Assembly (NCBI GenBank): GCA_945288535.1 | Contig: CALYQQ010000012.1 | Location: 1 to 64,000, forward strand | Length of the DNA stretch: 64,000 nucleotides | DNA from: an uncultured Enterobacterales bacterium | GTDB lineage: Bacteria; Pseudomonadota; Gammaproteobacteria; Enterobacterales; CALYQQ01 | Direction of reading: 5' to 3' | Shown here: positions 9,595 through 17,970 of the stretch, piece by piece | How positions within the stretch are numbered: position 1 is the stretch's first letter | Layout of the letters: the number at the start of each line of letters is the position of its first letter | Program-made: the position numbers and the translations under genes | The notes under the pieces: model-generated | Databases searched by the model: none | What the model saw: only the letters and a program-made list of their open reading frames with translations | Told to the model about the DNA's origin: nothing

Positions 9595-10220
9595 GACTCT
9601 TCCTCAGTCAATGGCTCTGTTAAAGGTAATAGCACAAAAATGCGTTTTATTACGCCAAAATCTTCTAACTTTAAGGTAATTTCAACGCCTTGAGGTAAGT
9701 TATTTGATTTCTGCCATGTAGTTTGCCAATTATTGTTGTCGAAAAAGCGTAGTTTAAATGCTGTAACGCCTGTTAATATTTCGTTTCTAAACGGTTCTGT
9801 ACCTGGAATGGGATCGGGATAATTATAGTTCATCCGCTCTAATTGATTGTTTTTCAATCTATAGGCTAGTCTTTCTTGATCTGAACGTGGTAGTCGAGCT
9901 TCTGGATTTTGCCAACTATTACGAACAAAAGAGACACCCCAATCATCGCTTTCTAATAAATTTGGTTGTGCTGAAAACATTTGGGAAGATAAACCACTGT
10001 CATCGCGAGGTATTAGTGGTATGGCAGTATTAAAATCACGCTCAATGATAAGTAAAGCACGCTGAATTTCCGCCAATCGATCTGATTTTTTTTGTGAAAT
10101 TTCGTCTTGTAGTATGACACCTTGTAATACTTGATAAGCAGATAAGCTAAGAATAGTAAAAATCGCTATAGCAACGATTAACTCAAGCAATGTAAATCCT
10201 CGTTCTATTTTATAACTCAC
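9591..10220 (-). CDS. gspJ: Type II secretion minor pseudopilin GspJ
   Basis: Minor pseudopilin of 209 aa. The prepilin cleavage motif is ERG followed by FTLLELIVAIAIF, with the required glutamate at +5. The globular part shows the family stretch AEIQRALLIIERDFNTAIPL. It overlaps gspI upstream and gspK downstream by 4 bases each, so the tip complex subunits are translationally coupled. GspO would process it. Confidence 0.93.
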   Translation of the reverse strand: MSYKIERGFTLLELIVAIAIFTILSLSAYQVLQGVILQDEISQKKSDRLAEIQRALLIIERDFNTAIPLIPRDDSGLSSQMFSAQPNLLESDDWGVSFVRNSWQNPEARLPRSDQERLAYRLKNNQLERMNYNYPDPIPGTEPFRNEILTGVTAFKLRFFDNNNWQTTWQKSNNLPQGVEITLKLEDFGVIKRIFVLLPLTEPLTEEES

Positions 10221-10582
10221 TGTTTCACCACATAGGTCCGTAAGCTTGAACTAATTGCAGTATAATCAGGGTTAGTATAGACCTCAATATCAATTGCTTT
10301 TAACGTATCTAAATCTGTAACAACACCACGCCAACGCCAGTACCACTTTTGTCCGGCCATTTCTGATTCACCTTTTATCCAGCTATCATTTGGCCAACGT
10401 TGCTCTAATAACAGTAATGCCAACTGATTATCAGCAACCCATTCTGCAATCATTTTCTCTTGTAAAAAGCCAAGGCCAACTGTTTGTTGACCTGTAGATT
10501 TCATAACTGCCAGAGCAGCAATTGAAAATATGACTAATGCGACTAAGACTTCTAACAGTGTCATTCCTTGGATCCGCTGCAT
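10217..10582 (-). CDS. gspI: Type II secretion minor pseudopilin GspI
   Basis: Minor pseudopilin of 121 aa that nucleates pseudopilus assembly. Cleavage motif QG followed by MTLLEVLVALVIFSIAAL has the glutamate at +5. The segment AEWVADNQLALLLLEQRWPN is characteristic of GspI. Its start shares one base with the gspH stop, and its end overlaps gspJ by 4 bases. Confidence 0.92.
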   Translation of the reverse strand: MQRIQGMTLLEVLVALVIFSIAALAVMKSTGQQTVGLGFLQEKMIAEWVADNQLALLLLEQRWPNDSWIKGESEMAGQKWYWRWRGVVTDLDTLKAIDIEVYTNPDYTAISSSLRTYVVKQ

Positions 10583-11172
10583 TACATTTCCTTATCCAAA
10601 TCAATTAGCTTGATATTTCCTAATGCATCCCCTGTGATCTGGAATTCTATTGCTGATTGTTTCTCTGTTGCTTTTTTTAATAAAGTAATTTTAAAAGACG
10701 TTATTTCACCACTAGGATATAACCAAATCAGAGGAGTCAGCTCAACATCCCTTTTATCATCATAACTGTATAAGTCTACTGGCATACCTTGTATATTTAA
10801 CATCAAACGAAATGATGGTGATAAGTGCCGTTGAAGGGGTAAACGGCGATATAACCAAGGTTGCCATTGATACGATGCTTTGATAGCAAAATAATCATCC
10901 AATAACGAGGTTGATCTAGCTTGTTTTTCTATGGATCGTAATGTAACAATTTGCCAACCATCCGTATTAATGATAACCCCCATCATTCGCCCTTCAATTA
11001 ATGCACGATCTGCTGCTAATCTAATAGCTTCTTTTAATGTTTCTGCTTGATCCATCGCATTATTGTTACGCTCTGAAGGCATTGTCATCGTAACCATCAC
11101 AGCAATAAGCCCCATAATGGCAATAACAACCATAATTTCCAGCAAAGTAAATCCTTGCTGTCGAAATCTCAT
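10582..11172 (-). CDS. gspH: Type II secretion minor pseudopilin GspH
   Basis: Minor pseudopilin of 196 aa. Prepilin motif QQG followed by FTLLEIMVVIAIMG is intact. The C-terminal domain is a beta-rich fold like other GspH/FimT proteins. It overlaps gspG and gspI by one base each. It is processed by GspO and probably joins the top of the pseudopilus. Confidence 0.91.
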   Translation of the reverse strand: MRFRQQGFTLLEIMVVIAIMGLIAVMVTMTMPSERNNNAMDQAETLKEAIRLAADRALIEGRMMGVIINTDGWQIVTLRSIEKQARSTSLLDDYFAIKASYQWQPWLYRRLPLQRHLSPSFRLMLNIQGMPVDLYSYDDKRDVELTPLIWLYPSGEITSFKITLLKKATEKQSAIEFQITGDALGNIKLIDLDKEM

Positions 11173-11618
11173 TAGTTATTTCCTGCAGGGTTATCATTTA
11201 GATTCCAATTACCGATATCATCGTCAGTACCATCTTCACCGTCTGGACCATATGAATAGATATCGATTTTGCCATGACTACCCGGACTTAATAATTGGTA
11301 TTCATTACCCCAAGGATCTTTAGGCAAACGTTTTATATAGCCACCATCGCGATAATTACGTGGTTCAGGTGCAGATGTTGGTTTCGATACTAAAGCTATC
11401 AAACCTTGCTCTGTCGTCGGATATCGATTATTATCAAGACGATACATATCTAGCATATTTTCTAAAGCAACAATATCACTTATTGCTTTTTGTCTATTAG
11501 CAATATCCCTATTTCCCATAAGATTAGGAACAACTAAAACGGCTAATATACCGAGAATAACAATTACAACCATAACCTCTAATAAGGTAAAACCTGACTG
11601 ATGATGTCTTTTTTGCAT
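11172..11618 (-). CDS. gspG: Type II secretion major pseudopilin GspG
   Basis: Main subunit of the pseudopilus, 148 aa. The leader ends QSG before FTLLEVMVVIVILG, with E at +5. The globular domain shows LENMLDMYRLDNNRYPTTEQ, the LPKDPWGNEY motif and a C-terminal aspartate-rich calcium loop DGEDGTDDDIGNW. These are hallmark features. The next gene upstream, gspF, is 53 bases away, the largest gap in the C-N part of the cluster, and could allow extra expression of this abundant subunit. Confidence 0.95.
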   Translation of the reverse strand: MQKRHHQSGFTLLEVMVVIVILGILAVLVVPNLMGNRDIANRQKAISDIVALENMLDMYRLDNNRYPTTEQGLIALVSKPTSAPEPRNYRDGGYIKRLPKDPWGNEYQLLSPGSHGKIDIYSYGPDGEDGTDDDIGNWNLNDNPAGNN

Positions 11619-11671
11619 TTTTGCTCTTCCTTAACTTAAAGTAATTTCTTTATGATCTAATATTTCTACAA

Positions 11672-12892
11672 TTAAAAAGATGCCATATTATTTAACTGCA
11701 ACAATGGTTGCAAAATAGACAAAACAATGAATAATACTACCGATGCCATAGTGACTATTAATGCTGGTTCAAAAATACTTAATGCTATAGAAACTTGAGT
11801 AGAAAATTCACGATCCTGATTATCAGCAGCTCGACTGAGCATATCATTCAACGTTCCGCTTCGTTCCCCTGATGCAACCATATGTAGCATCATAGCTGGG
11901 AATAGTCCTGTATTACTAAGTGACATATTTAAACTAGCACCTTCTTTTACTCTATCGGCTGCCAATATTAGTTGTTGACGCGCATAAGTGTTAGTTAATA
12001 CTTCACAACTAATTTGCATTGCACGTAGTAAAGGCACTGCACTACTATTTAAAATACTAAGTGTTCTTGCATAACGTGCAGTATTTTGTCCTCGACTAAC
12101 ACGGCCAATAACAGGTAAAGATAATAGTTGTTTATGCCACTTTAGTTGCCATTTGGGTTTTTTTAATAATCGAAAAAGAAAAAGAAATCCGACAATAAAC
12201 GAAAATAATAAATAAGGTCCAACTTCTCGGGTAAAATCACTAAGATGAATTAATATTCTTGTCGATAATGGCAAGGTTTGTTTCATATGAATAAACTGTT
12301 CAATAATTTTAGGTACAACGGCTGTTAACAAAATGGCAATAACTGCTATTGCTATAAAAGTAAGAACACAAGGATAGATTAATGCTTGTAAGGTTTTTAC
12401 ACGCATCGCTTGCCGTTGTTCAGTATAATCAGCCAATCTTTCTAAAACGACTCCCAGATATCCTGAAGCCTCACCTGCGGCAATCATTGCTCGATATAGC
12501 TGATTAAATACTTGAGGGAATTCAGCCATAGCATCCGCTAATGTATGCCCTTCCAAAACTTTATTACGTACAGCTGTAATTAATGAAGCAATTTGTGGTT
12601 TTTCCGATTGTTGAGAAACTGCCTTTAGCGCTTCTTCTATCGGAAGTGCTGCTGAAACTAATGTTGAAAGTTGACGTGTTAATAACGTTAGCTCATTAAT
12701 ACTAATACGCCAACGAAACAACGCAAACCCTTGCCTATTTTTTTTAAACTGAGCCGTAGCTTCCTGAACACTTATAACATTTAAGCCTTGTTCTCTAATA
12801 AGCTGACGTGCCTGACGCGCTGAATCGGCTTCTAACACACCTTTTAATTGTTTACCTTGTAAATCAATTGCTTGATATTGAAAAACTGCCAT
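11672..12892 (-). CDS. gspF: Type II secretion inner-membrane platform protein GspF
   Basis: Polytopic core of the inner-membrane platform, 406 aa. It has two homologous T2SSF helical domains (about 70-195 and 270-395) and three membrane helices. The N-terminus MAVFQYQAIDLQGKQLKGVL and the motifs YPCVLTF and GERSGTL are typical. Only 3 bases separate it from gspE, its ATPase partner. Confidence 0.94.
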   Translation of the reverse strand: MAVFQYQAIDLQGKQLKGVLEADSARQARQLIREQGLNVISVQEATAQFKKNRQGFALFRWRISINELTLLTRQLSTLVSAALPIEEALKAVSQQSEKPQIASLITAVRNKVLEGHTLADAMAEFPQVFNQLYRAMIAAGEASGYLGVVLERLADYTEQRQAMRVKTLQALIYPCVLTFIAIAVIAILLTAVVPKIIEQFIHMKQTLPLSTRILIHLSDFTREVGPYLLFSFIVGFLFLFRLLKKPKWQLKWHKQLLSLPVIGRVSRGQNTARYARTLSILNSSAVPLLRAMQISCEVLTNTYARQQLILAADRVKEGASLNMSLSNTGLFPAMMLHMVASGERSGTLNDMLSRAADNQDREFSTQVSIALSIFEPALIVTMASVVLFIVLSILQPLLQLNNMASF

Positions 12893-12895
12893 AAA

Positions 12896-14368
12896 TTATC
12901 CGTTCCTGGTAACTCTAAGAACCTCTTCTAATGTCGTCACACCTGATAAAACTTTACTAAATCCGTCTTGTTGAATCGAAGGGGTATAACTACGAATTAA
13001 GGCTTCAATTTCCATTTCGCTTTCACCGCGATGAATAGCCTGGCGAACAGTATTATCAACAATAAGGAGTTCATGAATACCCGTACGCCCTCGATAACCG
13101 GTATAATTACAATGTTCACATCCTTTGGCTCGCCAAACAGGACTATTTTTTGGAAGGTCGACATCATTAGCTTCAGATTCAGTAAGTTGAGATACTTCTT
13201 TACATTCTGAACATAAAACACGGACTAAACGTTGAGATAACACTCCTAATAACGAAGTTGATAATAAAAATGGCTCGACTTGCATATCTTGTAATCGGGT
13301 AACTGCGCCTATAGCTGTATTAGTATGTAAAGTTGATAAGACCAAATGTCCTGTCAATGAAGCCTGAACCGCTATTTGTGCCGTTTCTGTATCACGAATT
13401 TCCCCAATCATTACTACATCAGGATCTTGACGCAAAATGGCACGTAAGCCTCTTGAAAATGTCATATCAACTTTATTATTGACTTGTGTCTGCCCAACAC
13501 CTTCTAGATCATATTCAATAGGATCTTCTACCGTCAAAATATTACGGCTTTCACTATTTATTTGAGTAAGTGCAGCATATAAAGTTGTACTTTTTCCAGA
13601 TCCTGTTGGTCCAGTTACCAATAAAATGCCATGAGGTGAGTTAATTAGTTGGCTTAACAGTTGTCGATTTTTCTTTGTCATGCCTAATTGTTTTAACTCA
13701 AGACGTGCATTATTTTTATCTAACAAGCGCATAACGACACGTTCACCATGATTAGCCGGCATCGTTGATACCCGAACATCAACTGAACGACCACCAATGC
13801 GCAAAGCAATCCGTCCATCTTGAGGTATTCGCTTCTCTGCAATATCCATTTTCGACATAACTTTTATACGCGATATTAATAATGGCGCCAATTTGCGTTG
13901 AGGTCTTAATATTTCACGTAATACGCCATCAACGCGTAAACGTATTGTCATATAACGTTCAAATGTTTCAATATGAATATCTGACGCTTCCATTTTAATG
14001 GCTTCGCTTAATAACGCATTAATCATACGAATTATTGGCGCATCATCATCACTGTTTAGTAAATCTTCACTATCAGGGAGTTCTTCGGCCAATGTATAAA
14101 GATCCATTTCATTACCAATATTTTCCATCATTTGACGAGCTTTAGATGAATCTTGTTGATAACATGTAACTAAACATTGCTCAAACTTTTCCTTCGTTAC
14201 TGATTCTGTAATAAAATCACAGCCTACTGCACGTTGAACTTCAAGTAAAATTGACGGGCTAATTGAATCTATATATAGCAAACGCATAGACTCAGCCTGT
14301 TGTAATAAGATTACGCCATACTGACGTGCAAATGTAAAAGGTAATTGGATAGTATTAATCTCGCTCAT
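12896..14368 (-). CDS. gspE: Type II secretion ATPase GspE
   Basis: Hexameric cytoplasmic ATPase that powers pseudopilus extension, 490 aa. Walker A is GPTGSGKST (253-261). The Asp box and Walker B region [14 protein letters not shown] spans 313-326. The His box lies in [12 protein letters not shown]. The zinc site has four cysteines, C386, C389, C417 and C420. The N-terminal domain binds GspL. It follows gspD by 9 bases. All catalytic features are intact, so the machine looks functional. Confidence 0.96.
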   Translation of the reverse strand: MSEINTIQLPFTFARQYGVILLQQAESMRLLYIDSISPSILLEVQRAVGCDFITESVTKEKFEQCLVTCYQQDSSKARQMMENIGNEMDLYTLAEELPDSEDLLNSDDDAPIIRMINALLSEAIKMEASDIHIETFERYMTIRLRVDGVLREILRPQRKLAPLLISRIKVMSKMDIAEKRIPQDGRIALRIGGRSVDVRVSTMPANHGERVVMRLLDKNNARLELKQLGMTKKNRQLLSQLINSPHGILLVTGPTGSGKSTTLYAALTQINSESRNILTVEDPIEYDLEGVGQTQVNNKVDMTFSRGLRAILRQDPDVVMIGEIRDTETAQIAVQASLTGHLVLSTLHTNTAIGAVTRLQDMQVEPFLLSTSLLGVLSQRLVRVLCSECKEVSQLTESEANDVDLPKNSPVWRAKGCEHCNYTGYRGRTGIHELLIVDNTVRQAIHRGESEMEIEALIRSYTPSIQQDGFSKVLSGVTTLEEVLRVTRNG

Positions 14369-14377
14369 AGCTTAACT

Positions 14378-16342
14378 CTAGCGTATCGAGTTGCCATTGA
14401 AATCATCAATTGCACTTTTTACTGTAGAAAATGACCATTTATTTCTCTTATATTCAGGTATAATTAATGATTCTGAACGTGGATAATCCCAATGGCTCTT
14501 TGCATTTTCACGTATCTGTTGTTCTTCTCGAAATTGGTCATAAAGTTGCTTAGATGTAGTGGTATACTCATTTTGTTCTTTTAAAATTGTTGGCCGAATA
14601 AATACCATCAGATTTCTTTTAGTTTTTGTTATTTTTTTCGATCTGAATAAATAGCCAAGCATTGGAATATCGCCTAAGATGGGAACCTTACTAACAGTTT
14701 CTTTATCTGCCGTATCAAGAAGTCCGCCAATAACAACTGTTTCACCACTATTAACAAGTACCGCATTATTAACATTACGTGTATTAAATGTTGCACCAAG
14801 TGAATTATTCGAATCACCAACACTTGAAACTTCTTGTTCAATTTCCAATAATACAGATTTATCCGCATTAATTTGTGGTGTAACCTTTAGCTTAATCCCT
14901 ACTGATTTTCGTTCAATAGTACGATAAATATTATCACTTGATGTGCTGGTTCGATCGCCTGTAATAACAGGAACTTCTTGCCCTACACTAAAAGTCGCTT
15001 CTTTGTTATCTAACGTAACAATACTGGGCGTTGCTAAAATGTCATTTTTGCTATTACTAGATAATGCAGTAAGTAATGATCGCCAATTACCAGAAAAAAT
15101 CCCTGCAACAACCCCAGAATAATTCGCAAGAGAGGCATCGCCTTTTTGTGTTGATGTCCATCCTTCCTTATCTACGGTAGAAATAGGTATTGTCGTATCT
15201 GGAAATTGAGTCACTCCTCCCGATTTATTCCCCCATTGAATACCAAGATTTATACCATCTGCATCATAAATTTCAGCAATAATAGCTTCGACTCTTACTT
15301 GTGAACGTCGAATATCTAGATTTGTAATAATGTCTTCTAGCTCACGCATTAAATCGGGCGGCGCATTAATAATTAAGGCATTAGTTTGTTCATCTGCTTT
15401 TATTGTCACATTTTTCATTAATGCAGCAGCAGACTCGCCATTCTTATTAGAAGTGCCATTATCATTTTGTAAACCAGGCGTCAATCCAGTCAAGATATTC
15501 ATTAAATTTTCAGCTTTTGCATGTTTTAAATAGATAACTTTAGTATTACCTTGAGAGTCTTGTTTTACATCTAATTTTTTTAGCATGGCGATAACATATA
15601 ATCGTGATTTTCTATCGCCATTTATCATGACTGAGTTTGTCCGTTCATCGGCGGCTAATTTCGGTAATTTTATGCCAGAAGCTTTACCATCTTCTTTTAG
15701 CATTATGGTAACTAATTTAACAACTTCGCTTGCTGCTGCATATTCCAGTTTATATGATTCAACATGTCGATCTCCCGCTTGATCGACTTTCTGAATAATT
15801 CGTAATAGGCGATTTACAACCGCTGCGCGTCCTGTAAGTAAAATAACGTTCGACGGTTCATAATGTGCTACATTACCACTACCTGCATTATCAATAAGTT
15901 GTCTTAACAAAGGGGCTAATTCTCTAGCAGTGACATTTTGTAGCGGAACTACGCGTGTCACAATTTCATCACCAAGGCCTGGATCATTTTCGTCAGCAAC
16001 TTTTGCCGCTGACGTCTTAGCATCCTTCGCCCGAATAACTTTTAATACACCACTGTCCATTGTGATCACGGCGTACCCATAAACGTCAAGCACACTTAGA
16101 AAGAATTGATAATACTCATCATCAGTTAATGGATCGTAACTACGAACGTTAATTGTTCCACGAATAGAAGGATCGATAATTATAGTTTTATTTAATGCTT
16201 TACTCACTGTATTAACAAACTCGTTAATATCAGTTCCTTTAAAATTTGCTGTAAACTCCGCACTATTAGCAAAATTGCTAATTGCTAGTAGAGAAATAAA
16301 CCAAACAGCATGCCATATCCCCTTGGCTTGTTTTATCATCAA
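14378..16342 (-). CDS. gspD: Type II secretion outer-membrane secretin GspD
   Basis: Forms the outer-membrane channel. The 654 aa protein has a signal peptide (cleavage near NSAEFTANF, about residue 28), N0-N3 periplasmic domains (about 30-320), and a secretin domain with VPVITGDRTS and the motif GGLLDTADKETVSKVPILGD. The tail beyond about residue 590 is the S region that a PulS/OutS pilotin would bind. It abuts gspC with no gap. A pilotin gene is encoded at the other end of the cluster. Confidence 0.96.
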   Translation of the reverse strand: MMIKQAKGIWHAVWFISLLAISNFANSAEFTANFKGTDINEFVNTVSKALNKTIIIDPSIRGTINVRSYDPLTDDEYYQFFLSVLDVYGYAVITMDSGVLKVIRAKDAKTSAAKVADENDPGLGDEIVTRVVPLQNVTARELAPLLRQLIDNAGSGNVAHYEPSNVILLTGRAAVVNRLLRIIQKVDQAGDRHVESYKLEYAAASEVVKLVTIMLKEDGKASGIKLPKLAADERTNSVMINGDRKSRLYVIAMLKKLDVKQDSQGNTKVIYLKHAKAENLMNILTGLTPGLQNDNGTSNKNGESAAALMKNVTIKADEQTNALIINAPPDLMRELEDIITNLDIRRSQVRVEAIIAEIYDADGINLGIQWGNKSGGVTQFPDTTIPISTVDKEGWTSTQKGDASLANYSGVVAGIFSGNWRSLLTALSSNSKNDILATPSIVTLDNKEATFSVGQEVPVITGDRTSTSSDNIYRTIERKSVGIKLKVTPQINADKSVLLEIEQEVSSVGDSNNSLGATFNTRNVNNAVLVNSGETVVIGGLLDTADKETVSKVPILGDIPMLGYLFRSKKITKTKRNLMVFIRPTILKEQNEYTTTSKQLYDQFREEQQIRENAKSHWDYPRSESLIIPEYKRNKWSFSTVKSAIDDFNGNSIR

Positions 16343-17251
16343 CTATTCCTCATCCAACATAATTTGAATTTCTTGTAATTCACCATCCCTGACGATGGTT
16401 ATACTAACTGATGTTAATGTCACAAGATCACGCATAATTTTTTGCGCTTCTTCTTCATTTCGTAAATCGTAACCGTTAATAGCAATAGCCAGATCATTGT
16501 TTTTTAAACCCACTTGGTTAAATAGCGATGGATCACGACCTGGATTTAATCGATAACCTGTAAGCTTTTTATTAGCGACTACCGGCGAGGCCGATATATA
16601 ATTAAATAAGTTATCTGTTTCATTTTTCGTGACAACTTTACTTGGAACCTTAGATTGTGCCTTTTTATTAGTTGCAGGGGAATTGACACCACGCTTTTGC
16701 GTATTGAATTCCCCTTTCTCACCAAAAGGAATAACTTCCATATGTCCCTGACGTTTGACAATCACGCGATCATGCAAAATATACGCAATTTTTACACCAG
16801 CAAGAGTATCACCTACACTATAACTGGTTTGCTGGTTATTTATATTAAAAATAGCTAATGCTAATTCTTGCTTATCACTAGATACGATCCCCATAAGGTG
16901 AGCATTAATATTTGCAAGAGGTAATGAATCATAGATATCTAGATCACCATCTTTATCATCACTATCAATTACAGTATTAGAAAATTTCGGTTCTGGTCCA
17001 AATAGCATCATTTTTTTTATAGTATTAAATGTATAAGTCTCACTTTTTATTGATTGAGAAAAATTAGAACGATTAACTGAAAAAGGTTGGGTTATATTAC
17101 TCTTTGCAGAGGAGCTAAATGAAATCAGAGACCAACTAAGCTGGGCAAGTTGTTGACAACAAACAATAGCTATTATAATTGTTAAGTATTTCGCTAATTT
17201 TGTTTGTGGTAACACCTCTAGCCAGCGATATAATCGGTTAAGAGGAGCCAT
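16343..17251 (-). CDS. gspC: Type II secretion protein GspC
   Basis: Bitopic inner-membrane protein linking the platform to the secretin; it is also implicated in substrate choice. The 302 aa protein has a membrane helix (about 22-44), an HR domain (about 95-180, LPLANINAHLMGIVSSDKQ) that contacts GspD N0, a linker, and a C-terminal PDZ domain (about 215-300) with GYRLNPGRDPSLFNQVGLKN. It is first in the gspC-N operon and divergent from the GH3 lipoprotein gene. Confidence 0.93.
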   Translation of the reverse strand: MAPLNRLYRWLEVLPQTKLAKYLTIIIAIVCCQQLAQLSWSLISFSSSAKSNITQPFSVNRSNFSQSIKSETYTFNTIKKMMLFGPEPKFSNTVIDSDDKDGDLDIYDSLPLANINAHLMGIVSSDKQELALAIFNINNQQTSYSVGDTLAGVKIAYILHDRVIVKRQGHMEVIPFGEKGEFNTQKRGVNSPATNKKAQSKVPSKVVTKNETDNLFNYISASPVVANKKLTGYRLNPGRDPSLFNQVGLKNNDLAIAINGYDLRNEEEAQKIMRDLVTLTSVSITIVRDGELQEIQIMLDEE

Positions 17252-17970
17252 CCTTACCTTACCATTCTTATTATTAATAAAGATTGTTATATTAAAATAA
17301 TTAATTAATTTTTAAAACTAAAAATATTATTCTGTATTTTTCTTAAAACATTTTACAATAAATAATATGATTGTAACAACCTATAAATACTGTATAAAAT
17401 AAGTTTATTTATAATTATAGTAAAATTTATTATTTATTAATGTATCAAGTTAAAAAATCAACTATTATTTTCTTAAAAAAGAAATTTTATAGTTATATTT
17501 TCTTTAGTTAAGTAACTTATTTATTACTTTTAAAAATTTAAAATATAAATATAATTTATAATAACTTATTAAACATGTTACTTACTAAAAACAAATAAAT
17601 AGTATTTATTTAAAATGAAATATATGATATTTATATATAATTACATTATTTAATATTGTTTATAACAAAATTATTTATTTTGATGAATAAGATACGTTAA
17701 TTTAAAAAAAACACACTCATTTAGTGTAAAAAAGAAGGATGATATAGTTAAATACTATGTTATAGTAATTTATGAACAAGAGATGTTTAGAATGTTTTAT
17801 TTATATATTTTTCAGGCGAGAAAAACCATTTCAAGGATAGAAACGGCGATTGATCTCTATCTTTGCAGGAATAACCTGTAATTATGCTAATAGTAATAAG
17901 TCACTACTTAATCTATCGTTATAGGTTAATTCTTATAGGTTCATAAATCATAAAAACAAGGAGTGTATAA
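17252..17970. promoter_or_regulatory. AT-rich divergent region between gspC and the GH3 gene
   Basis: This 719-base stretch has no credible gene and is extremely A/T-rich, visibly more so than the flanking genes. It must hold the promoters of the gsp operon (minus) and of the GH3 gene (plus). I could not fix promoter boxes, since near-matches to -10 elements occur throughout. Such composition is typical of H-NS-silenced promoters (inference). Confidence 0.5.

Noticed and set aside
17735-17745. GGATGA near the GH3 promoter as a MalT box, as in the Klebsiella pul region
   Set aside because: A single partial match in low-complexity DNA. MalT promoters need several spaced boxes.
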